Positions 1-12,400 of a stretch of DNA of 64,000 nucleotides are shown here, piece after piece (within the stretch, counting starts at the first letter, position 1; each line of letters begins with the position of its first letter). The position numbers were made by a program, and so were the translations under genes. Below the pieces are notes generated by a model. It was not told the origin of the DNA and searched no databases. It saw nothing but the letters and a program-made list of their open reading frames with translations. Source of the DNA: Thysanoteuthis rhombus (Eukaryota; Mollusca; Cephalopoda; Oegopsida; Thysanoteuthidae); assembly GCA_963457665.1 (NCBI GenBank), contig OY735220.1:31161716-31225715 (forward strand), in the 5' to 3' direction.

Positions 1-3000
1 AACAGATGCTGTTCAAGGGAAAGTACCTCAGTTGACCACAAAAGATATTCAGCAAACTCAAAAGGAGACTGCTCAGATTACAATGATGACTGGTACCGGA
101 AAACAAACTACACAGATTTCTAAATCTATTGTAAAATCTGATATGGTCTCAGAGGATATGCCTACTGGTGTCTTGAAAGATATCTCTGATACTAAAACTC
201 AACAGGTTGCTGGAATCAGCATTCCAAGCATGACTGTTGATATCAAATCAGGTAAACTGGAAACACTTAAAACAGATGCTGTTCAAGGGAAAGTAACTCA
301 ATTGACCACCAAAGATATCAAGCAAACTCAAAAGGAGACTGCTCAGATTACAATGATGACAGATACCGGAAAACAAACTTCACAGATTAGTACAACTATT
401 GTAAAATCTGATATGGTCTCAGAGGATATGCCTACAGGTGTCTTGAAAGATATCTCTGATACTAAGACTCAGCAGGTTGCTGGAATCAGCATTCCAAGCA
501 TGACTGTTGATATCAAATCAGGTAAACTGGAAACACTTAAAACAGATGCTGTTCAAGGGAAAGTACCTCAGTTGACCACAAAAGATATTCAGCAAACTCA
601 AAAGGAGACTGCTCAGATTACAATGATGACTGGTACCGGAAAACAAACTACACAGATTTCTAAATCTATTGTAAAATCTGATATGGTCTCAGAGGATATG
701 CCTACTGGTGTCTTGAAAGATATCTCTGATACTAAAACTCAACAGGTTGCTGGAATCAGCATTCCAAGCATGACTGTTGATATCAAATCAGGTAAACTGG
801 AAACACTTAAAACAGATGCTGTTCAAGGGAAAGTACCTCAGTTGACCACCAAAGATATCAAGCAAACTCAAAAGGAGACTGCTCAGATTACAACAATGAC
901 TGATACTGGAAAACAAACTTCACAGATTAGTACAACTATTGTAAAATCTGATATGGTCTCAGAGGATATGCCTACAGGTGTCTTGAAAGATATCTCTGAT
1001 ACTAAAAGTCAGCAGGTTACTGGTATTAGCATTCCAAGCATGACTGTTGATATCAAATCAGGTAAACTGGAAACACTTAAAACAGATGCTGTTCAAGGGA
1101 AAGTACCTCAGTTGACCACAAAAGATATTCAGCAAACTCAAAAGGAGACTGCTCAGATTACAATGATGACTGGTACCGGAAAACAAACTACACAGATTAC
1201 TAGATCTGTTATAAAATCTGATATGGTCTCAGAGGATATGCCTACAGGTGTCTTGAAAGATATCTCTGATACTAAAAGTCAGCAGGTTACTGGTATTAGC
1301 ATTCCAAGCATGACTGTTGATATCAAATCAGGTAAACTGGAAACACTTAAAACAGATGCTGTCCAAGGGAAAGTACCTCAGTTGACCACAAAAGATATCC
1401 AGCAAACTCAAAAGGAAACTGCTCAGATTACAACAATGACTGATACTGGAAAACAAACTTCACAGATTACTAGATCTGTTGTAAAATCTGATACACTTGA
1501 AGAAGTAGTAACTGAAGATAAAATCAGTAATTTGATAACTAAAGATCAACCAGAAAAAGTTGTTGGTAGTCTTGTGGCAGAAAAAACTTTGGGCTCTGCA
1601 TCAACCCAGTCCTTCTTTTTAAAGAGTGATATTATTGAGGAGGCTACACCAGCAGACCGTCTTGTAGACATTGCCAAAAAAGAACCACATGATGTAACAA
1701 TGCAGGAAATTTCTCAAAAAGAAATGGTAGTTGCAAAGCCAGATAAACGCCCTTTTATCCAAACAGGTGTGGTTCAACAAGAAATCATTGGAGACACCGT
1801 TTCTGATGTTGGCAAACAAAAATCTCCTGAAAAAATAGGTGCTAATATTATTGCCCAGCCTACTGAAAAAGTTACAGTTTATGGCAAGAGAGAATTGAAG
1901 TCAGATGTTGTGTTAGAACATGTTCATGAACACACAACCGAATCCTATTCTGGAAAGTCTCCGGAAGATATTGCCCCAACTGTTGTTGGAAAAACTACAT
2001 TAGATTCTAAACTAGCCGAGAGCTTAGTGACGAAAACTGATGTTATGGTTGAACAGGTTCCTGAGGATATAATTTCAGATGTAAATAAAGCAGAAGGCAA
2101 AAAGTTAACTCCATCTGAAGTCGCAAAACAAGCTACTTTACTTACTAAAGTAGAGAAAAAACCTTTAGCTATGAAAAGTGATGTTATCCATGAAAAACTT
2201 CTCCAAGAGCAAACACAAGCTATATCAGTAGAACAACAGGTTACACTGAAGTCTACTGATATAAAACCAACAGATAAAGTTAAGGCTGATATGAAGTCAG
2301 TTTCAAAATCAATGACTGGAATCATTGAAGAACATTTAACAGAAAATGGTTTATCTGATATTTCTGATACTCAGTTTGAAACTTTGAAAACTGGAGATAT
2401 AAGTGCAACTCTGATCACAAAAGCACCAACAGCATCAGAAGTTCCTTTCATGAAAACTGATGTTATAACAGGAGAACCTTCAGATAATAAAACTGATGAA
2501 ATTTCCATGCAACAGCAGATGACTCTTAAATCTAGTGATATTAAAACTACTGAAAAATTTGAAACTAGTTTGACAGATACTCCAAAATACAGAAGTGGAA
2601 TAATGGAAGAACATTTAACAGAAAATGGTCTTTTAGATATTTCACAGACACCAAAAGAAACTGCAAAAATTCTTGGTGCTCATGATAAAATACAGTTGAA
2701 CATTTCAAAATCAGAAACAACACTTATCAGGAGTGATATCATATCAGGAGAAGATATTCAAGGTGTTGCATCAGAAATTGTCAAAAGTAAGACTGATGCT
2801 AATACTGCAGTTGAATCATTGACAAAAGATGTACAGAAAGACACTGCAAAGATAAAAACTGTTGAAATTTTAGAAGACAAATGTAAAATAATTGAAGAAG
2901 AAGAAGATGAAGATGAAGATGAAATATTTGAAGAAGCAGATGAAATATTTGAAGAAGCAGAGTTAACTCTTGAACCAGAGGACGATGATGTTGAATTCAG

Positions 3001-3469
3001 TCTGGCATCGGATGATGTTGAGAGTATTGAATTTAGCATAAGTCAGGAAAGAGAAAAAGTTGATAAGGAGGCTGAATTTGCATTCACTCTTGAAGACAAA
3101 CAGAAAAAGATTAAAACTGAAGACAGTTCAGAATTTAATCTTAGTCTGAAAGAAGTTGGAAAAGATACTGAGGCTACATTTGCTTTTGAAGATAAATCTA
3201 AAAAGGAGGTTGTTGAAGCTACAGCTGCTATCACTGAGAAGATAGAAAAGAAAACCAAACAAGAGGTAGTTACCAAAGTTTCAAAAGATGACAAAAAGAA
3301 ACCAGAGAGTGTGCAAATGGCAATCTCTCAAGATTTTACTCTTGAAGAGCAAGTTGTTCTTAAACAGAAAATTAGAGAAGATGTTAGTGCTGATATTGCA
3401 CTTACTCTTGCTGAAGGTGATAAACCTGATGCGTCATTGGAAATTGAAGAAACATTCACCATACCTGAG
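1..3469 (+). CDS. Giant repeat exon, 3' part (1,156 codons in window): tandem repeats, decayed repeats, acidic tail
   Basis: The frame is open from the first bases, so the exon begins upstream. It ends at a donor after ACACCATACCTGAG (gtaatt), phase 0. Residues 1 to about 494 are near-identical 90-residue repeats, about 495-955 are decayed copies of the same 45/46-residue module, and about 956-1156 are acidic and lysine-rich. There is no folded-domain signature, no Cys in the repeats and few aromatics, so the segment is predicted to be disordered and extensible. I know no named domain for it. It continues directly into the first Ig domain through the exon at 5657. The product is Thr/Lys/Asp/Gln-rich rather than proline-rich, so it is not a classical PEVK segment. 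Confidence 0.9.
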
Positions 3470-6400
3470 GTAATTTTTTTTGTAAATGTTAAATTGTTTG
3501 TATCAAGATGATACCATAATTCATAGGGAATATTGGCTTTTACTGTGTTTGACAATATTCATTTGTAAGTAGAAATATAGCAGGAATAATATTAAAAAGC
3601 ATCTGAGCTAAATAGTCATAGGATTTTTGTTATAATTCTATATTTTCTTAAATGATGATGTTATCTCAACTAATGTTGGTTTATACTTTGTAATTATGCT
3701 TATTTTCTTTTAGAATTTCATAAAAAAGCAGATATTTATTGAAAAAAATCATTTAAGCCGAGAACTGAAACCTCAATTACACAAACCTGTTCAATACATT
3801 GATAATTCTATCAAATAAACTAATGAATATAATGTAAAAAAAAAAGTCATCTATTACTGAAAAGCTGGCAATTGTTTGCGTGTATCTTATGTGTAGCCAA
3901 ACAGCTGGATCCTGGGGCCTGAAATTTAGTTTATAAGAGGAACTTAACTTGAAGATGAACATGGAATTTGTGGCACTGACCTCTAAGGTCACAAAAGGTT
4001 GCCACAGCTTGATTCTGGGTCAAAATTGTTATTTCCAGCCAAACTACGAAAAAAGACCTTTTTTTTCAAACTGGGAGTATTCGTTAGTATATATATAAAC
4101 ATTTATTTATTTCTAAAAAATATCCGTGGAGTTAGTGGTAGCCAAGTAGTTAGCAGCACGGAAATGGAATTATTGAGCCAAGTTCAAACTCCAACTGAGA
4201 TAATCTGCCTTTACTTCACACCAATGTCTTTGTGTGAATTTGTACAGTATTTTGGAAAAAATGATTTTTTCCCAGAAAACTTCAAAAATTGTAAGAATAG
4301 AATTTAATTCTAGATCCTATATTTGTATATTCATCTTTTGTTTTTGCGAATTTTTATAAAGGTAAAATAGAACTATTTTCTTGATGACTTGGAAGCGACA
4401 ATTCTCATTGAATCAACATTCCGAGACCAAGTGAAGATTATCAGCATCTTTTTAAAGTAATGAACTCATGTGATTGTATTCATTTTAACTATTAAGAATC
4501 CCTGGCTAGGGCAGGTATTTCTAGTGGTCTACAATTTGATTTTATGGGAGGACCTTGTAATTATTTAAATCAACAAATATTCAACATAACTACTTTTATA
4601 TTATTTATAATTCAATTTAGAAATATCATCTTACCCTGTGATCTTAAATGTATGAATTATTCAGATGCTTATTATATTTTCAGTTGTTATATGTCTATTA
4701 AAGAGTATTTTAAAAGTTATTATGTACCTCTACATTTTCTGCAAATACTTAGATTCTAATATCTTAACTATTGACTATTTAAAAATTTTGTTATTTGCTA
4801 AATTCTCATGATATTGATATTATTTTTCCAATTTCCAGAACATTTTTATATGATAATCTTGTAATGTTTATATGTATATGCACATGCTTTATTAATTTCT
4901 TAGAATTTATATTGATCTCCAGATGATGATGCAATTAATTCTCCAATAATTGGGGATAAGTATTTAATTATTAAAGAAAATTCATTTGCTGAAGCTTTTA
5001 TGTGCATTTATCTTGAATCTACAATATTGTTATATGCATATATTTTAAAGGAGTCAAATCAGCTAGTATATCTTGAAAAAATCTCATTTCATCTGAATAT
5101 AATGATTGTGATTTTCTAGAGGCTATTTTTGTTTCCTAAACCTTTTGAAATTGATATATATTGTTTTTGTTATCACACAAAAACAATACCCTACTATTTC
5201 TGTGAGAAACATAATTCTTTCTTACCTATCAGCAATGTAATTCACATCTTCTATGAAAAATTAATCTTTCTAATGAAAGATAAAAGAAATGAAAGCTGAT
5301 TTTATTATAACTAAAAAAACTTCATGGCTTAATTTTATGTTTTTCACCTAATGAGAGTGAAACTATTCCAATTGATCTTATTTGGTCTTCTTCAGCTTAT
5401 GTTTTTTTTAACAGTGATGAAAATGATAATGACGATGGTTTTTATTGCATTATTACTCTCAAAATAATTTTTGATATTGATGTTTTTAATACTTTTTATT
5501 TCTTACGTTCAAGGTTTTGACTCCATAAGCTGAGGTGCAATGTTTAGGTGGTTTTTCTGCTATTAATCAGTATTTTTTGTGTATATTTGCTTATTTGTAT
5601 GTGTGTATATCTTGGTATATCTGTAACTAACTAGCTGATATTATATTTCTAAATAGAAAGTGGAAAAGAAAGATGTTCGGGCAGAATATACTCCATCATT
5701 CGAACAAGGACTCACTGACACAGATGTAACAGAATCATTTGATGTAACTTTCACAGTTATCATCAAAGGTGCTCCAGAACCACAAATATCTTGGTTGGTT
5801 TCTTTTTTCTTTGGATTATACTAAAGTTTACCAGAGATTTTGTAGTATAATGAGTAACTATTTTTATCTAACTTAATGAACAATTTTGTTTTTAAGAATT
5901 TCTAATGCATAAAATGTATATATTTTTCTTAAAAAATCTAGGCATTTGGGGGGACTTTTGAATTTCTAATTCTTATGTAATCGAATGTTTTTCATTTAAT
6001 TTCAAAAATGTTTATATTTTTATCTTAAGGTTTGAAATTTAATCCAACAATTTTATCAAGAAAAAGTTTTTAAAAAATGATGTCTTTTTGATACAATTTG
6101 ACAATCTTATTTCAGGTACAAAAATGGTGCTGTGATCAAAGCATCTAAACATTATGTTTTTGAAAAGAAAGAAACAAGATATACAATGACCATCCACAAT
6201 GCTACAGTGCAAGATATTGCAGGATATACTTGCAAGGCAACCAACAAATTTGGTTCCGTTTCAACTTCCTGTAAACTTGTAGTCAAAGGTAATATCCTTG
6301 TTTTTCACATTCCATGATGAAATGTTTCATATCATGTGCAGATGAACATATGAATTTAGAAAAGAAGCTCGTAAATGACAGATATTTTTTTATCTATTAT

Positions 6401-9400
6401 GAATTATATTTCAATACAAAAATTGTTTGAATTAAAAGCTTTTTGAGACATTTTTTGGGAATGAAAATTCAAAAAGTGATAAAATAAGCTGGAACTAAAT
6501 CGTGAGCTATTTTAAGAAATAGTAAGAATGATTATTAATCAAATTTTGTAAAATATATAATGAACAAATATCAAACAATACTTGCTATCTTCAGTAATGT
6601 AAGTATAACAGTCTATTTTGAAAGAAAAGGAGTGTTCATATAATTAAGAATATGAAAATGTCTACATATGAATGCTATTGAAGAGATTATTTTAGCAATT
6701 AGGGATTTTCAGTTTATAAAAAAAGATTGAATTTTTTCTCTGCTAGTTTTATCTATTATTTTTGTGTTGTATGTGCTGCTATTATATTATCAATATATCT
6801 TTCAGAACGCACTAATGCTCCTGAATTTGAAGAAAAGTTGACAAATATGGTAAGTATGTTTAATTTCACATTATTGTTATCTAATTAGTTTGATTTTAGT
6901 ATCATATTGTGTAGCTATTTGCACATTGAGTTTGATGTAATGAATAGACCTAGTAGATGATATAAGAAAACCTTTTAATTTTTTTTCAGACTATTGAAGA
7001 ACAGAAACCATTGGAAATGAAGTGTAAAGTTGTTGGTAAACCACAGCCCACTGTCAAATGGTTCAGGTAAAATTTTATATTGGAATTAAAACAAGAAATA
7101 TTTATCATATGTGACATAAAAATTATATTATCTACAGATTATTCATACTTTTCATATTTTGTTTTGCATAAACTTCAGTTTTTAATTGTTTTTCTGGCTT
7201 CTTAATTATTCATGCTAAAGGATTCTTTTTCACTAATTTATTTTTAAGGACGCATGAATCTTGGTGGACCATTCCCCATCTTGAAATTGAAGAACATATC
7301 ACAGTTTTCAATCAAGTTTACTTTAGTCCTTTTGATTCTGATGAGCAGAATGGAAATATCTAGATACCAGCCATTATAAATAAATATAATCCTATTTGAA
7401 TCTTAAAAGAATCTTTTTATCAAATCTAAAGCTTATATTAACCCACTGTTTGCGTATATGAACAAATATACTGATTAAAACAATTTTTTCAGAAGATTCA
7501 GATTTTTTTACTATTTTTTTTAATATCTGATGAATTTAATTATTTCAGGGATAGCAAAGAAATTGCACCAACATTCAACATTAAAATGATACAAGAAGGA
7601 AGTATGTGCTTTTTGAAAATTAACAAAGTAACAAAAGTAATGAGTGGTGTATACAAATGTGTTGCTACAAATTCCTCTGGATCTAAAACATCTGAGGCTA
7701 CTGTCACTATTGAAGGTTGGTTGAAATATATAGCATATGTGTCATTTTGCATGAAAGCTTTGTTTTTACTGATAAGATGAACTTTCAATTCATTGTGGCA
7801 TAACTTGAATAAAATTTTAAGTATAAAAAATATGTATATATTATGTAAAGTGAAACTTATAATCAATATCCTTTTTATAATTTATTTATTCATGTGTATT
7901 TTCATGAATGAATTTTAGTACTAAGTATTTATGCCTATTTTTCTAAATGGTTTTTGGCCAGGAGCCAAATGATTTTTTTTTACTTTATAAAGATAAGTGG
8001 TCATTTATCATTTTAAGATGTGCTTTTTGCTCAAAATTATCTTGAAGTTAAGATTAAAATTTAGATTTGTTAGAATAAATGTTATTAATAAAATCTTGTC
8101 AATTATATTTTCAGAAAAAGGACCATCAAAGAACAGGCCTATCTTTGAAGAAGTTTTCAAATCATCTGTAAGAATTTTTAAATATTTCTTTATTTTTATT
8201 TTTTATTTCAAATTTTTGTTATAGTTTTATCATTTTAAATTTGGAAGATAGTTATTTTGTTATTTATTACACTGGTATAAAATGCAGCCTCAAGCATATA
8301 ACCAAAATTGTTATTTTTCAGTCTTATAAAGTTGACGAAACTGTGGAGTTGAAATGTAAAGTCACTGGTGAACCCTTACCAACAATCAAATGGTTCAAGT
8401 GAGTAAATTTCAGAATTTGAAAAAAAGTGAATATTTGCAAAATAGATTTCAGAGGGAAAGAGATTTTAGTTTAATGTGATATTACTTCATTGAATAAATG
8501 AAATACAAAAATAGTAATGTGAAAATTGGCTATTAAATGAAAAATGTTAGTACTTTGAAAGGATACCATTTTTTTGATATATCTTCATTACTGTTGTGAA
8601 AAATACTTACTCAGGAATATTTATCAGTGATTAGAATATTCACTGGTCCATATGACACACTTTTCCCCTCTCAAAATTATCCAAATATTCACAAGTCAGA
8701 CCAAAAAACAAAACAGTGTCATGTAGTGAGTAGATCATCATTCTCTCAGTACATTCTTGAGACATTAGATGATACAATTTTGTTCAAAATATATAATATG
8801 ATCTTATATAACTTGCATACAGCATAACAATTGTATTTATGCAATATCTAGGACCTTAAACATTTGTGGTGGTGTAATAAACATCATAATATAAAAAGAA
8901 ATCATTTACATCTGATGATAGATCTACATATTCTGGTAATCTATTCTATAGTTCTGCCATTCTATTGCTAAAGAAAAATATTTATATTATGGGCTATAAA
9001 AATAAAATGAGTATATTTGGCTACTTTATTTTTATTTTCTTTATTTGCTCACTTTATTTTAGTAAATAAGGTATTATTTATATCAAAATTAAATCAATTT
9101 ATAATTTTGAATTTAGTAACAATCTTTAAATGACAATTTTAAAATTTTTCAACAAACCTTGGTATATTTTTCAGAGATGGCCGTGAGATCAAGCCCAGTA
9201 CCAAAATCAGAATTACACAGGATGGAAGCATTGTAATATTGAAAATAATGAGATTCACAAAAATGGATGTTGGTGTTTACAAATGTGTTGCCACCAACCT
9301 TGTTGGCTCCACTGAATGTGAAGCCAAAATTTTGGTTGATGGTCAGTTTATCTTTTATCACCATCTTTTAAATCAAATAATACTTAGTAACATTGTAAGC

Positions 9401-12400
9401 AAATATTCTATTTAAATCCTGATGTGTTAGCATTTACAGTTTAATTATGATATTGTTAATTTTCATATGGAATATCAACGTAACTTTTATAAAGTTTTCA
9501 AATAATTTAATATGAATTGATATATTTCCTGAATTTTTGTAAATCAAAAAATAAACAGTGTGAAATATATATGAAAATATAAAACAATGCGAAATGTATA
9601 TAAAAATATTGTTTTGTCTAAAAAATCTGATTGAGTTTTAAGTAGTAAATGAAAAATATGAAAACCTAATGTAGGCTATGAATGAATGTGTGAAACAAGA
9701 TTGAATGACTGTTGCGAATAGAACTAATTTATTCTATTATTTCATTTATAGAGCGCAAACCAGAATTTGAAGAGCCTCTCAAACCAATGGTGAGTAAATA
9801 ATATTAATCTATTAGAAAATAGACTTTCATCTATTATTCTATTCAATTTAATTTGCTTTGGATAAAATATGTTTTCATTTAGTCATCTGAGAAAATTTAT
9901 GTGTTTCAATGATTTAGCAGATAATTTGTATAATTTATATTACAGGAATGTGTACCTGATGATACATTAGAACTGAAGTGTAAAGTTACAGGAGCGCCAA
10001 TACCAACTCTCAGATGGTTCAAGTAAGTTATATGAAAACTTTCTGTGATTATTTTTCTTCTATCTTCATAGATTTATTTTTTTAACTAAATCTGAAGATA
10101 TGTAAAATTAGGATGTGTTTAATCTAATCTATTTTTCTAATACTTTACAGGGATAATCGAGAGATCAAGATTACATCGAATATCAAAATCACTCAGGAAA
10201 ATGGTATGTGGATATTGAGAGTAATGAAATTCTCCAAAACTGATGCTGGTGTCTATAAGTGTGTAGCTACCAATTCCACTGGCACTGCAGAATGTCAGTG
10301 CACAGTTACTGTTGGAGGTTTGTATTGTTTTCAGAAATTACTATCCATAAAGGAAATGTTATGTAATTGATGAATTTAACCTCTATGTGTTATGCATGAG
10401 AATACCTAACAAACTTAATTGGACATTATTCTATTTCTGTTTATCCAGAACGTTCAAGAAAGCCAGAATTTGAGGAAGTCATCAAACCAGCTGTAAGCAT
10501 TTTTCATTTTTCATTTTTCATTTAAATTATCATTTCATATTCAAACAAATTGACATGACATTGATTATATAAAATGGCTTTACTAGAAGTTTTATTTTGT
10601 TGGATCACCTTTTAATACAATAGAAAAATAAATAGAAATTTATGAGATTAGCCCAATTTGGCACAAAGCCACAATGGTGGATATGCAAGATCACACTACC
10701 ATCAGTCTATGACAGACAGAAAAGAGGATAAAAAGTATGCACCAATGCTGATAGACATCTATGACCATTTGAGGATAGATATGTTTCTCCATCACTTCAG
10801 CTATAAAGCTATCATGAATGAGGAACGTAAAAGAATTTATGATTAATGACAGAATGTTTAAAAGATAACTGTCGAAATAATTGCAGCAAATGTGGTATGA
10901 ATTGCTTCTTGTATACTATTCTTTGATATCTTTTGTCATTCAAAATACAAATAGAGAGTTAAATGAAATCTTATTCATTCCAGGATATCAAAAATGGTGG
11001 TGAATTGATTTTGACTTGTAAGGTCACTGGACATCCAAAACCAACTATTAAATGGTTCAAGTAAGATATATTTCTTTCCACATTGTAAAATGTTTTTTCA
11101 GTTATCATTTTTTTTTTTTAGATATTTATTATGTGTCATGATTTATGTATCTTGATAAAAGATTCCCATGTATAATAACGCAGCCTGTAGGCCCCATAAT
11201 CTTTTGAATTTATTTCATTAAAAAAATTTTTTCTTTCATCAATTTGAAAGGAAATATTTGGATCATATTAAAATAAAAGAAATAAAAACATATAACAATT
11301 TATGTAACAATTTATTTCTACCCTTTGAAAAAAGAAGTGAACATTAAAAACTGTGAGTTCTTTTAATAGAGCTTTCAGATTTCACTGGAATATCTGACTT
11401 GAAAAACTCAAGAATAATGGTAATTTAGTAAAAAAATATTTACCTGCTAAGAAAACATATTTGTAATGATGTAATACCTGTTTTTGTTGTACAATTCAGG
11501 GATAATAAAGAAATCAAACCGTCCACAACTACCAAAATTGCAGAAGATGGAAATGTATGCACTTTGAAAATAACAAATTTCACCAAAACAACAACTGGCT
11601 TGTACAAATGCATTGCTACTAATACCATAGGTAGTGCTGAATGTGAGGCTACAGCCAATCTTTATGGTAAATTTATGTCTTGGTCTTTTAATATTTGACA
11701 TCCTGTAAAATTTAACTTTCAATGTTATTGTCAAATTTAAATTTTTGTTCGCAAGTATTTATGAATATTTCAGTGTACTGATAAATACACATATGTGTTT
11801 TAGATACTTAAACTAATTTATAAATGGTATTTTGACTACGATAAAGATAAATTACGTGAGTAAATATTAGGAGACATTATTAGAAGGTAGTGAAATTATA
11901 GATTTTTATTGTCATTCTTTACTCTTTGAAGTCTTTAAAGTCCACACTAATTCTCACATATAGATATTTTGTGGCCTATAATAAAAACTCTCCAAGGTAC
12001 ACCTGTGAAATTATGAAAAATAGATGAATAATTTGAATAGTAATACTTATTTGACATTTAGATTTGCACAAATGTATTTTTTTAATTGTTTACCTTACCT
12101 AAAATGCATTTTAAATGTACTAATTTTTTTTCAGAACGTAAACCCGAGTTCATTGAACCACTGAAAGAAGCGGTAAGTGAAATATTTATTATAATTTTGT
12201 AATAACTGTTTTCTCCACACATGCATTGCATTTATGAAATTAATCGCCATTGCAATATCATGATCAGCCTCAATTAATGTTTCAGACTAATAATCCTGGA
12301 GTGATTCTTTATTTCAGGTTGTCAAAATTGAAGATATGGTGGAGATGCGGTGCAAAGTAACTGGTGAACCAAAACCATCCATTAAATGGCTGAAGTGAGT

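Noticed and set aside
1-1490. CRISPR-like or satellite interpretation of the tandem repeats
   Set aside because: The repeats are contiguous without spacers, keep an open frame throughout, and continue into diverged coding copies of the same module.
1619-3294. Minus-strand open frames under the first exon
   Set aside because: They are shadows of the long sense coding exon and have serine-rich, low-complexity translations expected from the antisense of acidic coding DNA.
4139-4210. A functional tRNA gene
   Set aside because: Box-A and box-B words are present but no acceptor stem or cloverleaf forms, so it is a SINE head at most.
10658-10846. A 62-codon open frame in the intron of Ig5 as a small gene or extra exon
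   Set aside because: There is no domain similarity, no matching splice sites or phase, and the neighbouring exons join correctly without it.
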